64,000 nt of DNA from Litoreibacter albidus (GTDB lineage: Bacteria; Pseudomonadota; Alphaproteobacteria; Rhodobacterales; Rhodobacteraceae), in NCBI RefSeq assembly GCF_900107015.1, contig NZ_FNOI01000001.1, positions 374,501 through 438,500 of the forward strand, in the 5' to 3' direction. The translations under genes and the position numbers were made by a program. Below are positions 18,107 through 26,297 of the stretch, one piece after another (positions within the stretch are counted from its first letter, which is position 1; every line of letters starts with the position of its first letter). The notes beneath the pieces are model-generated. The model searched no databases. It worked only from the letters and a program-made list of their open reading frames with translations, and had not been told where the DNA came from.

Positions 18107-18685
18107 CGCACCCAAGCCACTCACGGGTTGGCTGGGCTTGTTTGCGGGCGGATGGGCAGGCGGCACCGGGCCAAGCCCGTGCGCGGTTGCAGCGGGCGCG
18201 TGCGGTGCGGGGACTGCTTTCGCCGCCATATGCGCCATACGGTAGACGCGGTTGTGTTCCTCGACGATGCGTTTCAAGTCCCCGGGGGCGTAGGTGTGTG
18301 CTTCTGCCAAACCTAACGCCTGTGCGCATAGTTTTGAGCAGAACCAGCGATCCTCCACATGGCGGCGCAGGTTGATGAACTGGCTCATCAACAGCCCCCA
18401 GTAGTCGTAGCCGCGACCGACATGGCGTGCGGCGCGCTCAAAGGTGTCGTGCGGGGCCCAAGGCACCTGCACGAATTCATACGCCCCTTCGCGGAAATAT
18501 AGGTCGCGTACGCAGACGCCACCGTTCTTGCCTTGCGCTGTCGCGCAGCGATGGGTTTCACCGGTTTTGGGTGGGCGGTTACTCACTAATAATTCACAAT
18601 GCGAGAACTCGGAGCGGGTCACCCACTTGACGAGCGTGTCGCTTAAAGGCCGACCCTCTCCCCTGTAGAAGGCTAGATAGATCAT
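17804..18685 (-). CDS. Permuted NlpC/P60 (YiiX-like) putative cysteine hydrolase, with long antisense 3' overlap
   Basis: The frame gives 293 residues from ATG 18685 (TTG at 18697 is possible). The recognisable domain is the first 155 or so residues: His29 in SEFSHCELLV precedes Cys116 in RWFCSKLCAQALGL, the H-then-C order of circularly permuted NlpC/P60 proteins such as YiiX and LRAT. No signal peptide is seen. From about residue 155 the chain becomes Ala/Pro-rich and then runs 303 nt antisense to the aminotransferase gene with no stop until 17804. The last 100 residues are therefore doubtful as conserved protein. Confidence 0.65.
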   Translation of the reverse strand: MIYLAFYRGEGRPLSDTLVKWVTRSEFSHCELLVSNRPPKTGETHRCATAQGKNGGVCVRDLYFREGAYEFVQVPWAPHDTFERAARHVGRGYDYWGLLMSQFINLRRHVEDRWFCSKLCAQALGLAEAHTYAPGDLKRIVEEHNRVYRMAHMAAKAVPAPHAPAATAHGLGPVPPAHPPANKPSQPVSGLGALAREGRAALQGAGLALNYTGDQRAVLNGESQRQAHVQETRENFIRPRQSLRPRIAPTVVSRGKGFGFGRAKPLKLHTAGGATRGELIDFCTGGLREPELD

Positions 18686-18697
18686 TTCGATACTCAA

Positions 18698-18923
18698 TTT
18701 GTCGGGTCAGGTAGTGTGGCGAAAGTGAGGCAGAATCTGATTGAAGCGCAAGGTAAATGCTGATTTGACAATGACTTAAGGGCGCTCAAAGCTATTTCAG
18801 GTATGGTATTCCTTACCTTTCGGCAGTGATCGCCGAAACAATCCCCGCAGAATCGCAATTTTGTTGATAGCACTCCTCGTGATGGCTGGATCACCTTAAG
18901 AAACCGTTAGCGAGCGGATGGTG
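18698..18923. other. Intergenic region with small inverted repeats and a shared 13-bp motif
   Basis: No convincing gene. It holds GGTATTCCTTACC at 18805-18817 (12 of 13 bases shared with 58634-58646), a 7-bp stem TTTCGGC/GCCGAAA (18818-18824/18832-18838), and GGCTGGATCACCT (18884-18896), identical to the conserved 3' tail of 16S rRNA just before its CCTCC. A 66-codon minus-strand frame at 18694-18894 lacks protein-like features. Confidence 0.5.
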
Positions 18924-18952
18924 TTGACCGGCGCAAGACTCCATACTAATAT
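18924..18952 (+). promoter_or_regulatory. Sigma-70 promoter of the leucine-degradation operon
   Basis: TTGACC (18924-18929), a 17-nt spacer and TAATAT (18947-18952). Spacing is ideal, and the operon's first start codon is 33 nt downstream. It abuts the palindrome described next, so repression at this promoter is likely. Confidence 0.7.
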
Positions 18953-18968
18953 TTGAACGAGTGTTCAA
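18953..18968. promoter_or_regulatory. Candidate operator palindrome upstream of ivd
   Basis: TTGAAC (18953-18958), GAGT, GTTCAA (18963-18968): perfect 6-bp arms starting directly after the -10 box and covering the expected transcription start. Size and symmetry suit a TetR-family dimer. It does not resemble the MerR-type LiuR site as I recall it. No regulator gene is in the window. Confidence 0.6.
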
Positions 18969-18985
18969 TAACTGGGATAACGGCC

Positions 18986-20149
18986 ATGTTTAACGCCTCG
19001 ATGAATTTCGATTTAGGTGAAGATGTAAACGCGCTGCGCGACATGGTGCACCGCTGGGCACAAGATCGCGTTAAGCCGCTGGCCGCCGAGGTCGACGCCT
19101 CCAACGAATTCCCCGCGCACCTGTGGGCGGAGATGGGGGAGCTTGGCCTTCTTGGTATTACGGTCCCTGAGGAAGATGGCGGCTCCGGCATGAGCTACCT
19201 TGCCCATGTGATCGCGGTTGAAGAAATTGCCCGCGCCTCCGCCTCCGTGTCGCTGTCCTACGGGGCGCACTCCAACCTGTGCGTGAACCAGATCAAATTG
19301 AACGGCACAGCCGAGCAGAAGGCCAGGTTTCTGCCTGGGCTGATGTCCGGTGAACATGTCGGCGCGCTGGCTATGTCAGAGGCGGGCGCAGGCTCTGACG
19401 TGGTGTCGATGTCGCTGAAGGCGGAAAAGCGCAATGATCATTACCGCCTGAACGGCAACAAGTATTGGATCACCAACGGCCCAGACGCCTCCACACTGGT
19501 TGTATATGCCAAGACGGATCCGGAGGCTGGCCCCAAGGGCATCACCGCCTTCATTGTTGAGAAGTCGATGAAAGGCTTCTCCACCTCGCCGCATTTTGAC
19601 AAACTTGGCATGCGCGGCTCCAACACCGCAGAGCTGATCTTCGACGATGTTGAAATCCCGTTCGAGAATGTCTTGGGCGAGGAGGGGCGCGGCGTGCGTG
19701 TCCTGATGTCCGGCCTCGACTATGAACGCGTGGTTCTGGCGGGCATCGGTACTGGCATCATGGCCGCCTGTCTGGACGAGGTCATGCCCTACATGGTCGA
19801 GCGCAAGCAGTTCGGCCAGCCCATCGGCTCGTTCCAGCTGATGCAGGGCAAAATCGCGGACATGTACACCGCCATGAACTCCGCCCGCGCCTATGTCTAC
19901 GAGGCGGGCCGTGCCTGTGACCGTGGCAACATCACCCGCCAAGACGCCGCAGCCTGCTGTCTCTATGCGTCCGAGCAAGCGATGGTCCAAGCCCACCAAG
20001 CCGTGCAAGCCATGGGCGGCGCAGGCTTCCTCGCCGACGCTCCGGTTGCGCGCCTGTTCCGCGACGCCAAACTGATGGAGATCGGCGCGGGTACGTCTGA
20101 GATCAGACGCATGCTGGTCGGTCGGGAGCTGATGGGGGCGATGGGGTGA
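18986..20149 (+). CDS. ivd: Isovaleryl-CoA dehydrogenase
   Basis: 387 residues from ATG 18986 (MFNASMNFDLGED). FAD enzyme oxidising isovaleryl-CoA to 3-methylcrotonyl-CoA in leucine breakdown, passing electrons to ETF. Acyl-CoA dehydrogenase features: AMSEAGAGSDVVSM, YWITNGPDA, the substrate/FAD segment around LDYERVVLAGIGTG, and the C-terminal GTSEIRRMLVGREL. The start region, and the mcc, mvaB and liuC neighbours, make the isovaleryl specificity secure. Its TGA overlaps the GTG of the next gene. Confidence 0.94.
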   Translation: MFNASMNFDLGEDVNALRDMVHRWAQDRVKPLAAEVDASNEFPAHLWAEMGELGLLGITVPEEDGGSGMSYLAHVIAVEEIARASASVSLSYGAHSNLCVNQIKLNGTAEQKARFLPGLMSGEHVGALAMSEAGAGSDVVSMSLKAEKRNDHYRLNGNKYWITNGPDASTLVVYAKTDPEAGPKGITAFIVEKSMKGFSTSPHFDKLGMRGSNTAELIFDDVEIPFENVLGEEGRGVRVLMSGLDYERVVLAGIGTGIMAACLDEVMPYMVERKQFGQPIGSFQLMQGKIADMYTAMNSARAYVYEAGRACDRGNITRQDAAACCLYASEQAMVQAHQAVQAMGGAGFLADAPVARLFRDAKLMEIGAGTSEIRRMLVGRELMGAMG

Positions 20150-21075
20150 TCTCCGAGCAGTTCAAAGCTGAGCGCATCCCTGCTCTTCGCAAAAAATATC
20201 CTCGTTACTCGGACACGATGTTTGAGGCAGATTGGTTGTTTTACAAGGCGTTTGACCCGAAGTACTATCTTAGGCTGGCGGCGCAATTTGAGCTGCCCGC
20301 TTTTGTATCTGACACTATTGGAAATGAGCGAGATCTCATACCCGACAATGCCGAACGGCATATCAAAACGAAGACATCTTTTTTTCGTTTTATTAGATAC
20401 CTATCTTCTGAAACACTTATACTGCACCTGTTATCAGCCTATCCATTTGGCCCACTGCCGAAAACACTCAGTGCCCTTCGCAATGACGAGTTGAACAAGG
20501 CTCTCGAGAGCATCTCTTTGGGAAAGGTTCCTCAGAAGTTCGCAATTTTGCAGGATGGGCGAGCGCTTAGATTTAGTGAGTGGTTGGAGTTTATTTTCCT
20601 TTCTGGGGAAAAGATGGAAGACTTTGATCGAGACGAGTTTTCTCGGTTTATATCTGGGGAAGCACGTCTAATTAAGAACCGGGACGCCGTGAATGCTTTC
20701 AAGCATGGGCGAATTCAGGAAGGAATAGATGGGCAACCCTTTCAGGTGTCGATCCTCTCGGACGAAGGGGAAAGACAACCTATTTTTGGTGAAATGCGTG
20801 GTGGTGTCCAATGGGTTGGCTGGGAAGAAAAGTGTTCTCTTTCGTCACTAACTCAGAGTATAAAATTGGGCTTTGAAGAGGTGGATCATGGGCTTGACTA
20901 TGAAGTTATCAAGAAATCTTCTGCTCTAAATCAAATCGTCCGTGATCTGAGGTGGGCAATTCTCAGTGGTGACACCGAGATATCTATTTTCTTACCTGAC
21001 CTTGCGCCCATGAAACAACATTCGCAGCGTTCTATTCTCAAGTTGGACACGACTTGGGACAAGGAAAGTTCGTGA
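20146..21075 (+). CDS. Unassigned protein, AT-rich gene inside the leucine operon
   Basis: 309 residues from GTG 20146, which overlaps the ivd stop (GTGA). Soluble, charged, with many aromatic residues (YPRYSDTMFEADWLFYKAFDPKYY near the start, split by no obvious motif). I recognise no family. Its base use is unlike its neighbours: 20341-20400 has 23 G+C of 60 by direct count, whereas 19681-19740 in ivd has 41 of 60. The 3' end again overlaps the next start as GTGA. Likely acquired from elsewhere yet seated precisely in the operon. No link to leucine catabolism can be shown. Confidence 0.7.
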   Translation: MISEQFKAERIPALRKKYPRYSDTMFEADWLFYKAFDPKYYLRLAAQFELPAFVSDTIGNERDLIPDNAERHIKTKTSFFRFIRYLSSETLILHLLSAYPFGPLPKTLSALRNDELNKALESISLGKVPQKFAILQDGRALRFSEWLEFIFLSGEKMEDFDRDEFSRFISGEARLIKNRDAVNAFKHGRIQEGIDGQPFQVSILSDEGERQPIFGEMRGGVQWVGWEEKCSLSSLTQSIKLGFEEVDHGLDYEVIKKSSALNQIVRDLRWAILSGDTEISIFLPDLAPMKQHSQRSILKLDTTWDKESS

Positions 21076-21419
21076 CCCTCCGCCCCCTCCACTACGCAGG
21101 TCTCGCCCTGCTGTGCCTCGTCGGCATCCTCGCCGTCGCGCAATACCAACGCGCGACGCTTGAGTTGACCGAGACCCAGATCATCGAGACCTACGCCGCC
21201 CGCTACCTTGACACGCACCCTGAGGCCAAGCGCACCGACTGCCGCGCGCGGCCTACGGCTGCCAAAGCCACACGCATGGTTGTTATTTGCGGGCCTGAGC
21301 CGTTTGATGCGGCACGGCACTATGAATACCACGTCGGCCCGCTCGGCGGGTTAGTCACGCAACATGGTCCTGCCGATTGGGCCACCAAATCCCCCGTCGC
21401 CCCGCGCGATGTGACCTGA
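21072..21419 (+). CDS. Small membrane-anchored protein, unknown function
   Basis: 115 residues from GTG 21072, overlapping the previous stop (GTGA) and preceded by AAGGAAAG. One N-terminal membrane span (about residues 8-24, YAGLALLCLVGILAVA), then a probably periplasmic region with two Cys (about 56 and 73) that could pair. No family recognised. It lies 10 nt before the next gene. G+C has returned to the level of the main operon. Confidence 0.65.
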   Translation: MTLRPLHYAGLALLCLVGILAVAQYQRATLELTETQIIETYAARYLDTHPEAKRTDCRARPTAAKATRMVVICGPEPFDAARHYEYHVGPLGGLVTQHGPADWATKSPVAPRDVT

Positions 21420-21429
21420 AGGATCGCCC

Positions 21430-21906
21430 ATGAAATACTTGGCCCTCATCGCAGCGCTTGCCGTCAGCCCCGCCATAGCGGAGACGCCATTGGCACAGGA
21501 TAAAATCCTTGTGCTGGCCTGTTTGGAAAACATGGAGCAGGGCACCACATGGCCGCAATGTGTGGAGCTGATGTTCCAGCCTTGTGTCTCGTATGAGGCC
21601 GGCACAGATGCGCATGCCGCGTGCCTTTCTGAGGTGCGCGAAGACTGGTCCGGCACGGTGAAAGACCTGCAAGGTCAAGTGATTGAGGCGGTGACCAGCA
21701 GCGGATCATCCGAGCTTTTGGATTTGATGGGGCAATGGACGGGCTACGTCGTGCAGAAGTGCCAAGAGGTCGCCGACACCAAAACAACTGGCGCTCAAAG
21801 CGCGCGGCTGGGATGCGAAGTAAGTGAGTTGGCCGGACTGTCGGGCGAGCTGGCGGCCTGTTTGGAAGGGCGCTCCTCCGCCGGATATTGTGAGTTCAAA
21901 GAATGA
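21430..21906 (+). CDS. Exported protein resembling the LprI/DUF1311 group
   Basis: 158 residues with a signal peptide (MKYLALIAALAVSPAIA, likely cut after AIA). The mature protein has an even set of Cys (LACLEN, PQCVE, QPCVS, AACLS, QKCQE, LGCEV, AACLE, GYCEF), suggesting several disulphides in the periplasm. The C-terminal RLGCEVSELAGLSGELAAC stretch recalls LprI-N/DUF1311 proteins, some of which inhibit lysozyme; the match is from memory. It lies between ivd and mccB with no obvious metabolic role. Confidence 0.6.
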   Translation: MKYLALIAALAVSPAIAETPLAQDKILVLACLENMEQGTTWPQCVELMFQPCVSYEAGTDAHAACLSEVREDWSGTVKDLQGQVIEAVTSSGSSELLDLMGQWTGYVVQKCQEVADTKTTGAQSARLGCEVSELAGLSGELAACLEGRSSAGYCEFKE

Positions 21907-21964
21907 GTGACGCTTTAGGTAAAGTCGGGCAGGGCCCTGCACGCTGTAACACCGAGGGATTATT

Positions 21965-23563
21965 ATGAAACTGACCTCCAACATCGCAGCCGGATCAGAG
22001 GCGTTTCGCGCCAATGAGGCGGCAAACCTTGACGCTTTGCGCGTGGTGCAAGATGCGGCCAAGGCCGCGGCGCTGGGTGGGGGGGAAGGCTCCCGCGAGC
22101 GTCACGTGGGGCGCGGAAAAATGCTGCCGCGTGACCGCGTGGCGAACCTGCTCGATCCCGGCTCGCCCTTCCTTGAGGTCGGTGCCACAGCAGCGCACGG
22201 GTTATACGGCGGCGCGGCCCCATGCGCGGGGGTGATCGCGGGCATCGGTTTGGTGCAGGGGCGTCAGGTGATGGTGGTCTGCAATGACGCCACGGTGAAG
22301 GGCGGCACGTATTACCCGATGACCGTCAAGAAGCACCTTCGGGCGCAGGAAATCGCCGAAGAAAACCATCTGCCGTGCGTCTACCTTGTGGACAGTGGCG
22401 GCGCGAACCTGCCCAATCAGGACGAGGTGTTTCCGGACCGCGACCACTTCGGGCGCATCTTCTACAATCAGGCCCGTATGTCGGCGAAAGGCATCGCACA
22501 GATCGCCGTGGTCATGGGGTCATGCACAGCGGGCGGTGCTTATGTGCCTGCCATGTCCGACGTGACAATCATCGTGAAAGAACAAGGCACGATCTTCCTT
22601 GCGGGGCCCCCCTTGGTGAAGGCCGCAACGGGGGAGGTGGTGACATCCGAGGATTTGGGCGGCGGCGACGTGCACACACGCCTGTCCGGCGTGGCGGACT
22701 ATCTGGCCGAAGACGACACGCACGCACTTGCCTTGGCGCGACAAGCGGTGGGCAACTTAGGTGCTTCCCCGCAATTAGCGGGTACCTCATACGACGCGCC
22801 ACTTTACGATCCTGCCGAACTGCTGGGCGTGGTGCCCGCGTCGCTGACCACCCCCTATGACATCCGCGAGGTGATCGCGCGGGTCGTTGATGGCTCGCGC
22901 TTTGACGAGTTCAAGAAGCGGTTCGGGGAGACGCTGGTGACCGGCTTCGCCCAGATTTGCGGCATGCAGGTTGGCATTGTCGCCAACAACGGGGTGCTGT
23001 TTTCCGAAGCGGCCCAAAAGGGCGCGCACTTTGTAGAGCTTTGTTCGCAGCGCAACATCCCGCTTGTGTTCTTGCAAAATATCACCGGCTTCATGGTCGG
23101 GCGCCAATATGAAAATGAGGGCATCGCGCGGCACGGGGCCAAGATGGTAACAGCCGTGGCGACGACCTCTGTGCCGAAGATCACCATGGTGGTTGGTGGC
23201 TCTTTCGGGGCCGGCAATTACGGTATGTCGGGACGGGCATACCAGCCGCGCTTTATGTGGTCGTGGCCGAATAGCCGCATTTCGGTGATGGGCGGGCCAC
23301 AAGCGGCCGGCGTTTTGGCCACGGTCAAACGCGACGGGATTGAGCGCAAGGGGGGGACTTGGTCCGTGGAGGAAGAGGCCGCGTTCAAGCAGCCGACGAT
23401 TGATATGTTCGAGGAGCAATCCCACCCGCTCTATGCGTCCGCGCGGCTTTGGGACGACGGCATCGTCGACCCGCGCAAAGCGCGTGACGTGCTGGCCCTG
23501 TCCCTGCGCGCCGCGCTGAATGCGCCAATCGAGGAGACACGCTTCGGCGTGTTCCGGATGTGA
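21965..23563 (+). CDS. mccB: Methylcrotonoyl-CoA carboxylase, carboxyltransferase (beta) subunit
   Basis: 532 residues, the usual MCC-beta length. It transfers CO2 from carboxybiotin to 3-methylcrotonyl-CoA, giving 3-methylglutaconyl-CoA. Crotonase-fold carboxyltransferase halves are visible: N-terminal [57 protein letters not shown], and C-terminal QNITGFMVG and [11 protein letters not shown] (oxyanion region). It works with MccA as an alpha6-beta6 complex. A structured 141-nt spacer precedes mccA. Confidence 0.95.
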   Translation: MKLTSNIAAGSEAFRANEAANLDALRVVQDAAKAAALGGGEGSRERHVGRGKMLPRDRVANLLDPGSPFLEVGATAAHGLYGGAAPCAGVIAGIGLVQGRQVMVVCNDATVKGGTYYPMTVKKHLRAQEIAEENHLPCVYLVDSGGANLPNQDEVFPDRDHFGRIFYNQARMSAKGIAQIAVVMGSCTAGGAYVPAMSDVTIIVKEQGTIFLAGPPLVKAATGEVVTSEDLGGGDVHTRLSGVADYLAEDDTHALALARQAVGNLGASPQLAGTSYDAPLYDPAELLGVVPASLTTPYDIREVIARVVDGSRFDEFKKRFGETLVTGFAQICGMQVGIVANNGVLFSEAAQKGAHFVELCSQRNIPLVFLQNITGFMVGRQYENEGIARHGAKMVTAVATTSVPKITMVVGGSFGAGNYGMSGRAYQPRFMWSWPNSRISVMGGPQAAGVLATVKRDGIERKGGTWSVEEEAAFKQPTIDMFEEQSHPLYASARLWDDGIVDPRKARDVLALSLRAALNAPIEETRFGVFRM

Positions 23564-23618
23564 TGCGGGTGCGTAGAGTGAGCGTGTTAAGCTCCGTCAT
23601 CTTCGAAAGGGGGGCGCT

Positions 23619-23643
23619 CCAAAGGGGCATCGAGCCCCTTCGG
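23619..23643 (+). promoter_or_regulatory. Stem-loop in the mccB-mccA spacer
   Basis: AAGGGGC (23622-23628) pairs with GCCCCTT (23634-23640) around ATCGA; two outer pairs (23619-23620 with 23642-23643) extend it past one mismatch. No T tract. A second small stem, GCGGC/GCCGC, lies downstream before the mccA start. This may tune the mccA:mccB ratio or mark a processing site; inferred. Confidence 0.5.
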
Positions 23644-23704
23644 ATCGCTCAGGCCTGCGGCGTTGCCGCGTGGCCTGCACAAGCAGCAACACGAGGCGTC
23701 ACAG

Positions 23705-25642
23705 ATGTTCACTAAAGTACTTATCGCTAACCGCGGCGAAATTGCATGCCGGATCATCGACACTTGCCGCCGTTTGGGGGTGCGCACGGTCGCGGTTCAT
23801 TCCGACGTAGATGCGCGCGCCCGACACGTGCAGATGGCGGATGAGGCGGTGTCGCTCGGCGGCGCCACACCTGCGGAAAGCTACCTGCGCGGGGGCGCGA
23901 TCATCGCGGCGGCCAAAGTAACGGGTGCCCAAGGCATCCATCCGGGCTACGGATTCCTGTCGGAGAACCCCGATTTTGTGGAGGAGGTTGAGCGCGCAGG
24001 TCTGGCGTTTATCGGCCCTTCCGCCCATGCTATCCGCGCGATGGGTCTGAAAGACGCCGCGAAGGCGTTGATGGTGGAGGCCGGTGTGCCTGTCGTTCCC
24101 GGCTACCACGGCGAGGGCCAAGACAACCTCGCCGCTGAGGCGGATAAGATTGGCTACCCAGTGTTGATCAAGGCCGTCGCGGGCGGCGGCGGCAAAGGTA
24201 TGCGCCGTGTCGACGACCCCGCGCAATTTGCGCAAGAGTTAGAGGCGGCACAGACCGAAGCCCAAAAGGCCTTTGGCAACGACGTCGTGCTCATCGAAAA
24301 ATACGTCGCCACCCCCCGCCACATTGAAGTGCAGGTTTTCGGTGACGGCACCAAGGCCGTGCATCTGTTCGAGCGCGATTGCTCGCTCCAACGCCGCCAT
24401 CAGAAGGTGATCGAGGAAGCACCCGCGCCCGGCATGACGCCTGAAATGCGTGAGGCCATGGGCCAAGCTGCTGTGCGCGCGGCGGAGGCCGTGGGATACG
24501 CTGGGGCCGGTACGGTCGAGTTTATCGTGGACGCATCGGACGGGCTTCAGGCTGACCGGTTCTACTTCATGGAGATGAACACACGTCTTCAGGTGGAGCA
24601 TCCGGTAACGGAGGCGATCACCGGCGTGGACCTTGTGGAGTGGCAACTGCGGGTCGCATCGGGCGAGGGACTGCCTGCCGCACAGGAAGACCTTTCGATC
24701 AACGGCCATTCGTTTGAGGCGCGGATCTATGCAGAGGACGTGCCTGCAGGTTTCTTGCCTGCCACAGGAACGTTGCAGCATCTGCGATTTGCGGACGGTG
24801 CGCGCATCGACACGGGTGTGCGAGAGGGAGACGAGATTAGCCCGCACTATGATCCGATGATTGCTAAGCTGACCGTACACGGCAGCGACCGCGACACAGC
24901 GCTGGCGCAGCTTACCCGCGCCCTTAAAGATACGCATATCGGCGGCACGGTGACCAACATCGGCTTCCTTGCGGCCTTGTCTGAACATCAGGGCTTTGCG
25001 GCGGGTGATGTGGACACAGGGTTGATTGCACGCGATCTGGACAGTTTGGTCAAGCAAGCCGCGCCATATTCCAAGACGCGGGCCTTGGCTGCGGTTGCGG
25101 CACTTGGGCTGCACAACAATACGGCATCAGACTTTGCGGGCGTGTCGCTGTGGGGTGGAGTGGAGCAGACCGCGCATTTCGCTTTTGGGGATGCAGAGGC
25201 CGCGCGGGTTGAAACGCTCTCGCGTGGGCGGTTCAAAGTGACGCTTCCCGATGCTGCCCATGAGCTGGCTTGCCTGCAAGGGGCGTGGAATGTGGACGGC
25301 ACCAAAACGGATGCGAAAGTTTGGTGCGCAGGCGGGCAGGGGGCCGTGTTCTGGGGCAACACCTACGCCTTCACGGTGCCCGACCCGCTGGCGAGGGACG
25401 CCGACCAAGGTGCGGGCGACGGGTTCACCCGCGCGCCTATGCCGGGGCTTGTGCGGGTCGTTGATGTGGTTGCTGGGGCAAGCGTCCAAGCAGGCGATAG
25501 ATTGCTGGTGCTGGAAGCCATGAAGATGGAGCACGCCCTGCGCGCGGAGGCTGACGGCGTGGTGGCTGAGGTTATGGCGAGCGCGGGCGACCAAGTCGCT
25601 GCGGGCGCTGCATTGGTGCGGATGGACGCGGCGGATGACTAA
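23705..25642 (+). CDS. mccA: Methylcrotonoyl-CoA carboxylase, biotin-carrying (alpha) subunit
   Basis: 645 residues from ATG 23705 (MFTKVLIANRGEIACRI), with GAGG 8 nt upstream. Biotin carboxylase domain (about 1-445) with the ATP-grasp loop GGGGKGMR, EKY, and RDCSLQRRHQKVIEEAP, FMEMNTRLQVEH. The BT linker domain comes next, then the C-terminal biotinyl domain with EAMKMEH (biotinylated Lys607). Biotinylation presumably needs BirA encoded at 48846. The stop overlaps the GST start region by 8 nt. Confidence 0.95.
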   Translation: MFTKVLIANRGEIACRIIDTCRRLGVRTVAVHSDVDARARHVQMADEAVSLGGATPAESYLRGGAIIAAAKVTGAQGIHPGYGFLSENPDFVEEVERAGLAFIGPSAHAIRAMGLKDAAKALMVEAGVPVVPGYHGEGQDNLAAEADKIGYPVLIKAVAGGGGKGMRRVDDPAQFAQELEAAQTEAQKAFGNDVVLIEKYVATPRHIEVQVFGDGTKAVHLFERDCSLQRRHQKVIEEAPAPGMTPEMREAMGQAAVRAAEAVGYAGAGTVEFIVDASDGLQADRFYFMEMNTRLQVEHPVTEAITGVDLVEWQLRVASGEGLPAAQEDLSINGHSFEARIYAEDVPAGFLPATGTLQHLRFADGARIDTGVREGDEISPHYDPMIAKLTVHGSDRDTALAQLTRALKDTHIGGTVTNIGFLAALSEHQGFAAGDVDTGLIARDLDSLVKQAAPYSKTRALAAVAALGLHNNTASDFAGVSLWGGVEQTAHFAFGDAEAARVETLSRGRFKVTLPDAAHELACLQGAWNVDGTKTDAKVWCAGGQGAVFWGNTYAFTVPDPLARDADQGAGDGFTRAPMPGLVRVVDVVAGASVQAGDRLLVLEAMKMEHALRAEADGVVAEVMASAGDQVAAGAALVRMDAADD

Positions 25643-26297
25643 GATCACGCTGCACCATGCGCATCAGACACGCTCCATGCGCTGTTTGTGGCTCCTGGAG
25701 GAGTTAGACGTCCCATTCGAGACGGTGGTGCATCCGTTCGGCAAGAATCTGCGCGCGCCCGACTATCTGGCGCTGAATCCATCAGGGCGTGTCCCCGCGT
25801 TGCAACTCGGCGACCAGACGTTGTTCGAGAGTACGGCCATCACCGAGTACCTGTGCGAGACATTCCCACAGGCGGGGCTCGGCCGTGACGTCGGCAGCGC
25901 GGAGCGCGCGGATTGGCTGGTGTGGGTGCATTTCGGCGAAACCATGAGTCAGCATTGCGCCGCCCTTACGCAGCAGCATATCGCACTTTACGAAGACCAC
26001 ATGCGCAGCCCTCTTGTGATGAAGCTGGAAGCCGCGCGCCTTAGCAAATGCTACGCGGCACTTGAGGGGCGGTTGCTGGGGCGCGATTACCTGCTGGACG
26101 GCGGGTTCTCGGCGGCCGATATCTCCTGCGGCTATTCGCTTTACTCCGGCCAGCACTTTGCGAAGCTGACCGACTTTCCTTTAACTTCTGCGTGGTACGC
26201 GCGTATCACCGCCAGATCCGCGTTTAAGGCCTCACTGCCACCTGACGACAGGGGCGACTGGCTTTATCCCGAAGACTTCTACGAGGTGCCCGCATGA
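25635..26297 (+). CDS. Glutathione S-transferase family protein
   Basis: 220 residues. N-terminal thioredoxin-like domain (HHAHQTRSMRCLWLLEELDVPFE; NPSGRVPALQLGD with the cis-Pro; ESTAITEYL for glutathione gamma-Glu binding), and a C-terminal helical domain with LLDGGFSAADISCGYSL. The family conjugates or isomerises with glutathione. It overlaps mccA by 8 nt and mvaB by 4 nt, so it is a true operon member, perhaps protecting against reactive unsaturated acyl intermediates; that idea is inference only. Confidence 0.85.
   Translation: MTKITLHHAHQTRSMRCLWLLEELDVPFETVVHPFGKNLRAPDYLALNPSGRVPALQLGDQTLFESTAITEYLCETFPQAGLGRDVGSAERADWLVWVHFGETMSQHCAALTQQHIALYEDHMRSPLVMKLEAARLSKCYAALEGRLLGRDYLLDGGFSAADISCGYSLYSGQHFAKLTDFPLTSAWYARITARSAFKASLPPDDRGDWLYPEDFYEVPA

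Noticed and set aside
18694-18894. 66-codon minus-strand ORF upstream of the YiiX-like gene
   Set aside because: No Shine-Dalgarno sequence, no conserved-looking segment, and it covers likely regulatory DNA.
24990-25660. Possible tRNA or mobile element at the mccA-GST junction
   Set aside because: No cloverleaf, terminal repeats or transposase found; it is a normal 8-nt gene overlap.
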